From: Bacillota bacterium
Lineage (GTDB): Bacteria > Bacillota > Clostridia > Clostridiales > Clostridiaceae
Direction of reading: 5' to 3'
Assembly: GCA_023427705.1 (NCBI GenBank)
Contig: JAEZAL010000058.1
Coordinates: 1 to 12,249 of the forward strand
Length of the DNA: 12,249 nt
The notes under the pieces were generated by a model that was given only the letters and a program-made list of their open reading frames with translations, had not been told where the DNA came from and ran no database searches. Below are positions 1-6,647 of this stretch, piece after piece. Both the position numbers and the translations under genes were made by a program. The stretch's first letter is position 1; every line of letters begins with the position of its first letter.

Positions 1-1356
1 ATAAGGTACTATGCATTATCATCTTACAGCTACAAACGTTCAGTAAGAACAATGCAACTAAATGTTGCGGATATAAAAACGTTTTTTCACTTTTTAGAAA
101 AATATTGCAATTCAATTCCAATGGAAGATGTTGATATAACGCAACTTAATAAGTATAAGGAATACTTAAGAACAAGCAACTTTTCGGAAGATACAAAACA
201 TGGTAAATGGAGTGCTGTAAGCAATTTCTATATTAAATTGAAAGGGGCTAAAGGGCACTTTAACATAAATATAGTCGATAAAAACCCTTTTATCAAGAAA
301 AAGCATGATGACTCTAAGTATATAGAAGACTACGTTGCTAAGCAACTAGATGATTTGTTTAAAGATGAATCGCTTCCTTTATCTATAAGAGCAGCTTATT
401 GGATAATGAGATTCATACCTTCTAGAATAGAAGAAATATATAAGATTCCTATTCATTGTGTTAAGAAAATTAAAGATGGTTGGACTTTGACGCTATACAT
501 GTTCAAGCAGAATGGCGGATATTATGAGCCTGAGTTAAGGGTGCAACGATTTAAAAATGAAAGCGTAGAATGTAATTTTCTTCTCAATATATTAGAACAA
601 CAAAAAAAAGTAGCCGAAAGTCTACAAGACAGTCTACCAGAAGAATTGAAGGGATATTTCTTCACTCATTATGAATATATATCTAAAAATTATGGCAATG
701 GTAAATTTAGATATTTTAATAAGAAAAACATACTAGTTGCAAGCGAATATAGTATCAAAGCGTTTCTAAATAAAGTTTGTCGAAGATACAATATAAGAGA
801 TAAACAAGGTAATATTGCTCACTTTTCTTCCCATATGATTAGACACAATGGGATTACAGATAGACTGGCTCCTGATGGTGGATTTGATACTGGTGAGGTG
901 GCGGGTATAACTCACCATAAAAATGATTCAATGATTTTTAAGAACTATAATCATCCTACTGAGGAACAAATATTGCAAAGTCAAGAAAATGTGCTTAAAG
1001 CTACAAGAAATGAAGAAAATAAGCCAATTTATTTTAAAGGAAAAATAATGAATATATCTCCAATGATGGAAAAAAAGTTATTAAGAGATTTTAGAAAACA
1101 TAAGATGAAATTAGGAATATGTAGCGATACTGAAGGTTGTAAACATCAATATAGATGCCTTGAAGATTGTGAGTTTTATATTCCAGATTGCGATGATTTA
1201 CCGTACTTTGAAAAGGAAATTGAGGATTGGAGCAAAAAGGTTGAATATTATAAAGCTCAAAATCAACCTATTAGCTTGGAAAATGCTGAGTATAATTTAA
1301 AGATTCATATTAAAGTAAGAGATAGAATATTGGAAATAATAAAGGAGAAATCATAA
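1..1356 (+). CDS. tnpB: TnpB-like tyrosine recombinase of a Tn554-type element, 5' end cut by the window
   Basis: This is a tyrosine site-specific recombinase that would cut and rejoin element ends and target. The frame is open from base 1 through 17 codons before the first ATG at 52, so that ATG is not a convincing start and the true N-terminus lies upstream. Numbering from that Met, the N-terminal part resembles a SAM-like core-binding domain (about 1-75). The catalytic domain shows Arg125 in FIPSRIEEI, the H261-M-I-R264 box, His288/His289 and the nucleophile candidate Tyr299 in the FKNYNHP context. A C-terminal cluster of five cysteines (357, 363, 369, 373, 380), as in TnpB-type proteins, may bind zinc. 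About 450 residues are visible; the Tn554 TnpB is about 630. The stop overlaps the next start by one base, so the two are co-translated. The assignment to TnpB rather than TnpA rests on the cysteine tail and the position before tnpC. Confidence 0.85.
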   Translation: MRYYALSSYSYKRSVRTMQLNVADIKTFFHFLEKYCNSIPMEDVDITQLNKYKEYLRTSNFSEDTKHGKWSAVSNFYIKLKGAKGHFNINIVDKNPFIKKKHDDSKYIEDYVAKQLDDLFKDESLPLSIRAAYWIMRFIPSRIEEIYKIPIHCVKKIKDGWTLTLYMFKQNGGYYEPELRVQRFKNESVECNFLLNILEQQKKVAESLQDSLPEELKGYFFTHYEYISKNYGNGKFRYFNKKNILVASEYSIKAFLNKVCRRYNIRDKQGNIAHFSSHMIRHNGITDRLAPDGGFDTGEVAGITHHKNDSMIFKNYNHPTEEQILQSQENVLKATRNEENKPIYFKGKIMNISPMMEKKLLRDFRKHKMKLGICSDTEGCKHQYRCLEDCEFYIPDCDDLPYFEKEIEDWSKKVEYYKAQNQPISLENAEYNLKIHIKVRDRILEIIKEKS

Positions 1357-1826
1357 TGTCTAGAAGTATGCCAGAAAAATTGAAAGAAAAACAAGAAAAA
1401 CAAAAAATAGATACTGTTAACAAAATAGAAGAAGCTATAGAAATGTTTAAGGACCTTGGATATGGCACTATAACTATAGCAAATTTAATGTCGGAAACTG
1501 GTTTTGCAAGAGCAACATTTAGTAAGCCTCATGTTGAAGCCGTTCTTCAAAAGTATAATATAGGTAAATTTAGAGAAGTTAAAACGCTAGTTAAGGAAAA
1601 TCAACTTAAATATACCAAAGAATATGTTGCCTCATTAGAGAAACAATTAGCCAATGCTAATATAAAGATAAATAATCTTGAATCAGAATTGCTTAAGGTG
1701 ACTACTAAGCTAAAGCAAGACCAGATGAAATATATAGCTACAGATTTGAAGAATAAAGAATTAGCAGATAAGTTTCAACGTATGTACGATAGAGCTATAG
1801 CCGCAGGGGTAAAAGTGATTTTATAG
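1356..1826 (+). CDS. tnpC: TnpC-like accessory transposition protein (DUF6262-like)
   Basis: A 156-residue basic protein of the kind found directly after tnpB in Tn554-type elements. In Tn554, TnpC is a non-essential accessory factor affecting transposition frequency and orientation. The N-terminus is Lys/Glu-rich. Residues about 37-66 (GTITIANLMSETGF, then ATFSKPHVEAVL) look like a helix-turn-helix. Residues about 84-125 form a likely coiled coil (SLEKQLANANIKINNLESEL), which suggests oligomerisation. The ATG shares its A with the tnpB stop (TAATG), and an AAGGAG sits 8 bases upstream, so translation is coupled to tnpB. The family call rests on position, HTH plus coiled-coil layout and remembered similarity; no catalytic motif is present. 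Confidence 0.75.
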   Translation: MSRSMPEKLKEKQEKQKIDTVNKIEEAIEMFKDLGYGTITIANLMSETGFARATFSKPHVEAVLQKYNIGKFREVKTLVKENQLKYTKEYVASLEKQLANANIKINNLESELLKVTTKLKQDQMKYIATDLKNKELADKFQRMYDRAIAAGVKVIL

Positions 1827-1840
1827 ATAATTCATCTAGA

Positions 1841-1943
1841 GTATACTTTATACGAAATTGCCGATAATACATTTATATATTCATTTAAAGTTGAATTAGC
1901 AATAAACGAAATTATTTCGTTAAAGTATAAGACTTTAAATGAA
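1841..1943. repeat. Nested palindromes downstream of tnpC
   Basis: Three inverted repeats lie close together. The first is gtata-ctt-tatac (1841-1853). The second is a 12-bp perfect pair, TTCATTTAAAGT at 1880-1891 against ACTTTAAATGAA at 1932-1943. Inside it lies the third, a 7-bp perfect hairpin AACGAAA-tta-TTTCGTT (1905-1921). There is no clean T-run after the outer stem, so a simple terminator is not obvious. The block could end tnpABC transcription, or be a protein-binding array for a recombinase. It fills most of the 268-base gap between tnpC and the lipoprotein gene. Confidence 0.6.
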
Positions 1944-1951
1944 AATTAAGC

Positions 1952-1976
1952 TCTGTTTTAAATCAATGTTGATAAT
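1952..1976 (+). repeat. Left copy of a 25-bp inverted repeat flanking the cargo genes
   Basis: This 25-mer reads TCTGTTTTAAA, then tca, then ATGTTGATAAT. It matches the reverse complement of 3262-3286 at 22 of 25 positions. All three mismatches are the central bases 12-14, so both 11-bp arms are perfectly conserved. Size and layout resemble a serine recombinase crossover or binding site, with two half-sites around a short core. See the right copy and the related finding. Confidence 0.65.
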
Positions 1977-1994
1977 TGTAATTTATATATTTCA

Positions 1995-2023
1995 TGGAAT
2001 TATATTCCAAATAGATGTATAAT
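1995..2023 (+). promoter_or_regulatory. Probable promoter of the lipoprotein gene with an internal operator-like palindrome
   Basis: TATAAT at 2018-2023 is a perfect -10 box; 17 bp upstream the -35 region reads TGGAAT (3 of 6 matches to consensus). The -35 and the first part of the spacer form a perfect 15-bp palindrome, TGGAAT-tat-ATTCCA (1995-2009), placed where a bound repressor would block RNA polymerase. Transcription would start near 2030, about 65 bases before the ATG. The promoter lies inside the segment bounded by the inverted repeats, so it would move with the genes if the segment inverted. Confidence 0.5.
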
Positions 2024-2094
2024 AAAAATATATATTAGTACGCAATTGTAGCATATTATACCTTAAATAAATATAATTTTTAGGAGGTAATTAT

Positions 2095-2574
2095 ATGAAA
2101 AAATTTATTTTAATGATATTTATAGTAACTATTATATCTACATTGTCAGGGTGTAATCATCAGACGAAGGAAGAAACACTTTCTAAAGAAACAAATACTG
2201 TAGAAATAGCAAACGAAATTACTGAAAAAGACATCGAAGAAGGAAAACAGGTAATTAATAGATATTTTACAGCGTTTAAAGATAAGGATATAGATGAAAT
2301 TAATAAGACTGTAGGTAGGTATAAGAAAGATTTATACAATAAGGATAACATTGATGAATGGACACCTATATTAATTTCAATTAATTACCCAGGTAAATAC
2401 ACAAATGCTAACATACCACCTAAAAGTTATAATGCTAATTATGGTAAAGACCCTTATAATGCTATGAATTTTAATGTTACATACAAAGAGGGAGACGAAG
2501 AAAAAAACTGGGATTATATATTAGTCAAAGAAACCAAAGATAGTTCTTGGGAAATCCATGATTGGGGATATTAA
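2095..2574 (+). CDS. Predicted lipoprotein with a DUF4829-like domain
   Basis: A 159-residue exported protein. Residues 1-20 are a lipoprotein signal: Lys2-Lys3, a hydrophobic core (FILMIFIVTIIST) and the lipobox LSGC with Cys20 as the lipidated residue, anchoring it to the outer face of the membrane. A Lys/Glu-rich linker (about 21-50) precedes a compact domain. Features such as INRYFTAFKDKDIDEI, a WTPILISINYPGKYT segment and the ending KDSSWEIHDWGY recall DUF4829 proteins of clostridia, which are probably NTF2-like; the function of that family is not known to me. The start is supported by AGGAGG (2082-2087) 7 bases before the ATG. It is the first cargo gene behind the transposition genes and inside the inverted-repeat cassette. 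Lipoprotein call firm, domain call moderate. Confidence 0.8.
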   Translation: MKKFILMIFIVTIISTLSGCNHQTKEETLSKETNTVEIANEITEKDIEEGKQVINRYFTAFKDKDIDEINKTVGRYKKDLYNKDNIDEWTPILISINYPGKYTNANIPPKSYNANYGKDPYNAMNFNVTYKEGDEEKNWDYILVKETKDSSWEIHDWGY

Positions 2575-2590
2575 TAATACTACTATTAGC

Positions 2591-2614
2591 AAACAATTTT
2601 AGACTATTACGAAT
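2591..2614 (+). repeat. 24-bp direct repeat, copy 1, after the lipoprotein gene
   Basis: It begins AAACAATTTT and ends ACGAAT. It matches 3200-3223 at 22 of 24 positions in the same orientation. Each copy sits a short way after the stop codon of one exported-protein gene (17 and 43 bases). The repeat may be left from duplication of a gene-plus-spacer unit, or be a shared protein-binding or RNA-processing site. Confidence 0.6.
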
Positions 2615-2701
2615 TAATTAATAGAAATACCACTTAGAACTTTAATAGTAATTTAAAGAATAGTTTTAGACATTTACTGGATATTGAGAGGAATTGATAA
2701 A

Positions 2702-3157
2702 ATGAAAAAGATAATAAAATTTTTAATATTATCGATTAGTATAGGAATAATTACATTCTATTTGATTCCAATGAGAATAACACCAAAGGTTCCATTAACA
2801 AACGAAGATATTAGTATAAAAGTCGAAAGGGTTGGAGCTAATACAGGACCAGTTTTTAAAGTAGACGAAGATAAAACTAAACTTAAGGAGATATTAAAGG
2901 AAAAATACCCTGATAAAGATATAGAACCATATTATATTGAATTAACAGGAAATCTACCGTATGGAGCAGTAAATGACCCAGTGTTATTGGGAGATTATGT
3001 AGTTCATGGTACGATTATTTCACCAGATGGTGGTAAGGAGAAAAGTACAATAATTGATGTTAAATACACAGATGCAAAGATTTCAAGATTATTTAGGGAT
3101 GATTTATATATTCATAATTTTATAAGAAAAATCATAAAAGCTATTAGGACTTCATGA
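2702..3157 (+). CDS. Unrecognised small protein with an N-terminal membrane anchor or signal
   Basis: I do not recognise this 151-residue protein. The N-terminus (MKK then a hydrophobic stretch, about residues 4-22) is a signal peptide or single membrane anchor, so the rest should lie outside the membrane. There is no lipobox cysteine. The remainder is soluble, mixed charged/beta-like (TNEDISIKVERVGANTG, PYYIELTGNLPYG), with a basic C-terminal tail (FIRKIIKAIRTS). The frame extends up to a TTG at 2684, but AGAGGA (2687-2692) lies 9 bases before the ATG at 2702 and the Lys-rich signal starts there, so 2702 is preferred. No clear promoter was found in the 127 bases upstream, so it may be co-transcribed with the lipoprotein gene. 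A hairpin terminator follows at 3225. Confidence 0.7.
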   Translation: MKKIIKFLILSISIGIITFYLIPMRITPKVPLTNEDISIKVERVGANTGPVFKVDEDKTKLKEILKEKYPDKDIEPYYIELTGNLPYGAVNDPVLLGDYVVHGTIISPDGGKEKSTIIDVKYTDAKISRLFRDDLYIHNFIRKIIKAIRTS

Positions 3158-3199
3158 AATGTTATTATAGAAAATTTCAATTGCTAGTATAGATTAGAG

Positions 3200-3223
3200 A
3201 AACAATTTTAAACTATTGCGAAT
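3200..3223 (+). repeat. 24-bp direct repeat, copy 2, after the second exported-protein gene
   Basis: It matches 2591-2614 at 22 of 24 positions (differences at 3211 and 3218). The copy runs directly into the terminator hairpin at 3225, which the first copy lacks. Confidence 0.6.
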
Positions 3224-3224
3224 A

Positions 3225-3252
3225 AAAAGTGGATAATTATTTATCCGCTTTT
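3225..3252 (+). terminator. Hairpin terminator closing the cargo genes
   Basis: Twelve-base arms, AAAAGTGGATAA (3225-3236) and TTATCCGCTTTT (3241-3252), pair with one G-T wobble around a TTAT loop. The 3' arm ends in four T. It looks like an intrinsic terminator that works best for plus-strand transcripts, possibly bidirectional. It separates the cargo from the serine recombinase gene. Confidence 0.7.
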
Positions 3253-3261
3253 ATACTTTGT

Positions 3262-3286
3262 ATTATCAACATCAGTTTAAAACAGA
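3262..3286 (-). repeat. Right copy of the 25-bp inverted repeat, just upstream of the serine recombinase
   Basis: On the plus strand this reads ATTATCAACAT, then cag, then TTTAAAACAGA. Its reverse complement matches 1952-1976 with mismatches only at the three central positions. It ends 33 bases before the recombinase start codon, where an autoregulatory binding site would be expected. The TTATCAA end resembles half-sites of Hin/Gin-type crossover sites, which are about 26 bp long. Confidence 0.65.
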
Positions 3287-3319
3287 AACTGAAATAAATA
3301 AGGAATATAGGAGTGGATT

Positions 3320-3910
3320 ATGAATATAGCATATTTACGTGTGTCTGCGATTACTCAAAATCTTGTAAGACAAGAAGAAGAAATGAAAAACCATAAGATA
3401 GATAAATTCTTCATTGAAAAAGCATCAGCAAAAGATACAAACCGTCCGCAATTGAAAGCCATGTTGGATTTTTGTAGGGAAGGAGACGTAATCTACGTGA
3501 AAGATTTTTCAAGGGTAGCAAGAAGCACCAAAGACCTGTTGGATATACTAGATTATCTTAAATTTAAGAAAGTTAGGCTTATAAGTTTAAAGGAAAATTT
3601 TGATACATCTGATGCCACAGGACAGTTAATGGTTACTATGATTGGAGCTATTAACGAGTTCTACAGAAATATACAAAGGGAACATCAATTAGAAGGAATA
3701 GCGATAGCGAAAGCTCAAGGGAAATATCAAGGGAGAAAATCCATTGATTACCCTTCTAACTGGGAGGAAGTTTATAACTTAATTTTAACTAAGAAAATCA
3801 GTAGTAAAGAAGCTATGGAAAAGCTAAATTTAAAATCAACAACATTTTATAAATTGAAAAAAGAATATGAAGATAAAATATTTAGTGATGATGAGATAAA
3901 AATAATATAA
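3320..3910 (+). CDS. Small serine recombinase (resolvase/invertase family)
   Basis: A 196-residue recombinase that cuts DNA through a 5'-phosphoserine link. The catalytic domain (about 1-135) has the nucleophile Ser9 in YLRVSAITQ with Arg7, the DFSRVARS box supplying Arg65 and Arg68, and the long dimerisation helix starting around MIGAINEFYRN (107-117). After the KAQGKYQGRK hinge, residues about 159-183 (ISSKEAMEKLNLKSTTFYKLKKEY) form the C-terminal helix-turn-helix for DNA binding. The length is typical of invertases and resolvases (about 180-200) and no catalytic residue appears lost. AGGAG (3309-3313) lies 6 bases before the ATG. One of the 25-bp inverted repeats lies immediately upstream and the other beyond the cargo genes, which suggests they are its sites. 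It could invert the cargo, resolve element cointegrates, or both; sequence alone cannot decide. Confidence 0.88.
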   Translation: MNIAYLRVSAITQNLVRQEEEMKNHKIDKFFIEKASAKDTNRPQLKAMLDFCREGDVIYVKDFSRVARSTKDLLDILDYLKFKKVRLISLKENFDTSDATGQLMVTMIGAINEFYRNIQREHQLEGIAIAKAQGKYQGRKSIDYPSNWEEVYNLILTKKISSKEAMEKLNLKSTTFYKLKKEYEDKIFSDDEIKII

Positions 3911-3962
3911 AAATATAGGTTTATCAGTATTTTTTTGAAATATCTACACGATAAATGTCGAT

Positions 3963-3989
3963 AAGAAGGTATACACGATATACCTTCTT
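3963..3989 (+). terminator. Hairpin after the serine recombinase gene
   Basis: Perfect 11-bp arms AAGAAGGTATA (3963-3973) and TATACCTTCTT (3979-3989) surround a CACGA loop. It starts 52 bases after the recombinase stop. The T-run is short, so it is a terminator candidate; position near the element end also allows a role as a recombinase-binding structure. Confidence 0.6.
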
Positions 3990-4016
3990 TACCAATAGAA
4001 AGAATATACTCACTTG

Positions 4017-4042
4017 TAATATAGTGAACATAATATAGTGAA
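4017..4042 (+). repeat. Tandem 12-bp direct repeats next to the right end of the element
   Basis: TAATATAGTGAA occurs twice, at 4017-4028 and 4031-4042, with a 14-bp period, ending 18 bases before the inferred boundary with helicase sequence. Subterminal repeats near an element end are typical binding sites for a transposase or recombinase. Confidence 0.55.
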
Positions 4043-4060
4043 TAAAAAGAGTTAATATAA

Positions 4061-4080
4061 GAACGGGTAAAACTAACACG
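4061..4080 (+). other. Inferred right junction of the element within the helicase P-loop codons
   Basis: Helicase homology starts at about 4061. The codons ACG-GGT-AAA-ACT encode TGKT, the second half of a Walker A motif normally read as GxxGTGKT. The preceding codon is AGA (Arg), where a Gly codon is expected; a single base before GAACGGG would restore it, so the switch to element sequence is placed at 4060/4061. Upstream in frame there is a TGA at 4039 and no start codon. Confidence 0.6.
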
Positions 4081-6600
4081 TTATCTAGTAGAATATCCAA
4101 TATCATTAGTACAAAAAAAGCAAAAGCTGAAGAAATACTATGTATTACTTTTACTAATAAAGCTTGTGCAGAAATGAAAGATCGAATTGAAGATATAGTT
4201 GGTGAAAGTGCTAAAGATATTACAATTAGAACTTTCCATAGTTTTTGTTTTGATTTAATAAAAAGTGAAGCTAAAAAAAGAAGTGATGTATTCACTGATT
4301 TTTTAGTGTTTGATGAAGAGGATTGTAAGGAAATAATTAAAGAATGTAATTTTTATAATTATCCAATAAATAAGCTTCAACAATTTATAGAATTAGTGAA
4401 AATAGAAAAGTCAAAGCTTAACTTAAAAGAAGAAAATATACTTAAAAATTATAATGAAGTAATTAAACATATTTTTAAATATAATGATGATAAGATTAAA
4501 TCTATTTGCAGTAATAGAGGAAGTCAAGACTTGAATTTTAGAGAAGCTTTAGAAACTAAGGGGGGAGAATTAATATTATTATACAATTCTTTACTCCACA
4601 ATAATCATGGGTTAGATTTTGCAGATTTAACAATTGAGGCAAAGGATTTATTAACAGATGAAAATTTAGTAGAAGCTTTAAAATGTAAATTTAAATATAT
4701 TAATATAGATGAAGTGCAAGATACTAGTACTTTAGAATATTCAATTATTAAAAAAATATTTGGAGATAATAATATTTTACTTTGTGGAGATATGTTCCAA
4801 ACAATTTATGGCTGGAGAGGATCAGAACCAGAAAAGATACTAGATTTATTTAAAAAAGAATATTCTCCATTAGAAGTTATTTTTACTAAAAATTATCGCT
4901 CTACAAAACAAATTACTGATGGCTCACTAAGCTTTTTAGAAAATGCCTTTAATAAGAAGTATTCAGCTATATATAAAGAAAAGATTACATCTATTACTGA
5001 TGTAGAAGGAGAAAAAATAAAATTAAAGAAAAGTGATAATTTAAGGAGAGAGGCTAGATTTATTTTTGATGAAATCAAAAGTCTAGAGAGAAAAGGGGAA
5101 GATATTTCTAAAGCTTGTATATTAAGTAGGGACAATAGTTACAATATAAATTTAAGTAGGGAATTAGGAAATATAATAGGCTATGAAGGCGCTAATTTTG
5201 AATTTATATTAGTAGACCAATTCAAATTTTTTAGAAGACAGGAAATAAAGGATATCATAGCATTTTTAAAACTTATAGCTAATAGATATGATAATGTTAG
5301 TTTAAAAAGAATAGTAAAAAGGTTACCTACAGGAATAGGGGATTCAACTTTAAATGCTATTGATTCTAAAGAATATAAAGAAGTAGGAATAGCACTAACT
5401 GACTTTATTGATGAAAATGCAAAAGTATATGGAGAAAAGTATTCTTTATTAATAGAAGAGTTTCAAAAAGACAATGTAATAGTATTTGATGTTGAAAGTA
5501 CAGGAACAGATGTAACTGAAGATGAAATAATTCAAATTGCAGCTATAAAAATTAATTCAAAAGGGGAAGTAATAGAAAGTTTTGAAAAATTCTTAAAGAA
5601 TAAGAAATCAGTAGAAAGTTCATTTAAGGTACACGGGTTTAGTGATGAGTTTTTAAGAGAAAAGGGAGAAGATAAGAAAAAGGTATTAGAGGAATTTATA
5701 GAGTTTTCTATGGATTCAGTTATTGTTGGTCACAATGTACAATATGATATAAATATATTAACAAGTGAACTTAATAGAAATGATATGGATGGACCTAAGT
5801 TTAAAACTTTCTATGATACCTTAGATATATATAGAAGGTTTCATACTAAATTACAAAATTATAAATTAGAGACATTAAGTAAGTTATTTGATACAAAGAA
5901 TAAACCAAGCCATGACGCTATGGATGATATATTAGCAACTAAAGACTTATTAGTTAGAGCTATAAATGAAGATTTAATACCAACTTCTTTTAAAAGAATT
6001 AGCTTAATTAGTAAACATATAAAGTCATTTAGTAAAATTAATACTGCCTTAAATATATTATTTGAAAGAGCAAAAGATAAAAGACCTCAAGAAATAATAG
6101 TAGATATAATTAAAGGCTTTAATATACAAACTTTATATAGTGGTAGAAGTAGTGAACTTGAAAAAGAAGCAAATGAAAAAATGGAAAGGTTAAGAGACTT
6201 CTACGCCTTAGTTAAGGAATTAGATGATAAAGGAAAAAGTAATAGAGATTCATTATTAGATATTATTAGAATAACTGGACTATCTAATGGAGAATTAGAA
6301 AGCCTAATTGTAAATAGGACTAATAAGAAAAGAATACCTATTATTACTGTGCATCAAGCTAAAGGATTAGAATTTGATACAGTATTTATATGTGGGTTAC
6401 AAGAAGGGGTATTTCCATCATATATGTCTTTAAAATCAAATAATATTGAAGAGGAATTAAGAACCTTCTATGTTGCATTAACCCGTGCAAAAAAACATCT
6501 CTATTTAACATTTCATCAGTATGAGGACTATGGCAGAGAAAATAATATGAGTAAATTTATCAACTATATAAATAAAGAATATATGGATAATAATTATTAA
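4061..6600 (+). pseudogene. 5'-truncated UvrD-family helicase with an inserted DEDDh exonuclease domain
   Basis: An SF1A helicase (DNA repair or recombination type) lacking its N-terminus and the first half of the P-loop. The frame starts at TGKT (4063), then motif Ia TFTNKACAEM. Numbering from the Met at 4174 (808 residues): motif II DEVQD at 180-184 region, motif III CGDMFQTIYGWRGS (204-217), motif IV NYRS (240-243), motif V VHQAKGLEFD (726-735) and motif VI ELRTFYVALTRAKK (761-774). Between motifs IV and V lies a DnaQ-like 3'-5' exonuclease: FDVEST with Asp439/Glu441, GHNVQYD with Asp525, and HDAMDD with His580/Asp585. Everything after the P-loop is intact, which suggests a recent break. 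The Met at 4174 lies inside motif Ia and has no ribosome binding site, so it is not a real start. Cause: insertion of the neighbouring element; the missing 5' part should lie at its left end. Confidence 0.85.
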
Positions 6601-6612
6601 TTATAGTATAAT
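6584..6612 (+). promoter_or_regulatory. Candidate promoter of the 141-residue protein gene
   Basis: TGGATA (6584-6589, 4 of 6 to consensus) and TATAAT (6607-6612) are spaced by 17 bp. The -35 lies within the last codons of the helicase remnant, so the next gene can be transcribed even if helicase transcription is cut off by the insertion. Confidence 0.5.
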
Positions 6613-6647
6613 TAAGTGAATTTATTTATACAGCGAGGAAGAAAGTA

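Larger units (their letters stand above)
1..4060 (+). mobile_element. Right-hand part of a Tn554-like transposon carrying a cargo module
   Basis: The segment holds a TnpB-type tyrosine recombinase, a TnpC-like protein, two exported-protein genes and a serine recombinase, all on the plus strand. It stops where a broken helicase frame begins. Tn554-family elements move by site-specific tyrosine recombination with tnpA-tnpB-tnpC in one operon, usually lack terminal inverted repeats, and target conserved genes such as radC. Here tnpA, the start of tnpB and the left end lie outside the window. The right boundary near 4060 is inferred from where helicase coding homology starts. It is also possible that the serine recombinase and the cargo belong to a second, nested unit. 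Confidence 0.7.

Noticed and set aside
2684..2701. TTG at 2684 as the start of the second cargo gene
   Set aside because: The Shine-Dalgarno-like AGAGGA lies after this TTG and is well spaced for the ATG at 2702, where the signal sequence begins.
1952..3286. An insertion sequence bounded by the 25-bp inverted repeats
   Set aside because: The enclosed 1.3 kb has no transposase, and I see no matching target-site duplication outside the repeats; a recombinase-site reading fits better.
3921..3945. A third recombination site after the serine recombinase, starting TTATCA
   Set aside because: Only about 15 of 25 positions match the inverted repeat, which is weak in such AT-rich DNA.
3924..4295. 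Minus-strand frame of 123 codons across the element-helicase junction
   Set aside because: It overlaps the helicase coding strand and a hairpin, is rich in Leu/Ile/Ser as antisense frames of AT-rich genes are, and has no convincing family.
4174..6600. A complete 808-residue helicase starting at the ATG at 4174
   Set aside because: Helicase sequence with the P-loop half TGKT and motif Ia continues in frame upstream of this Met, and no ribosome binding site precedes it; it is an internal Met of a truncated gene.
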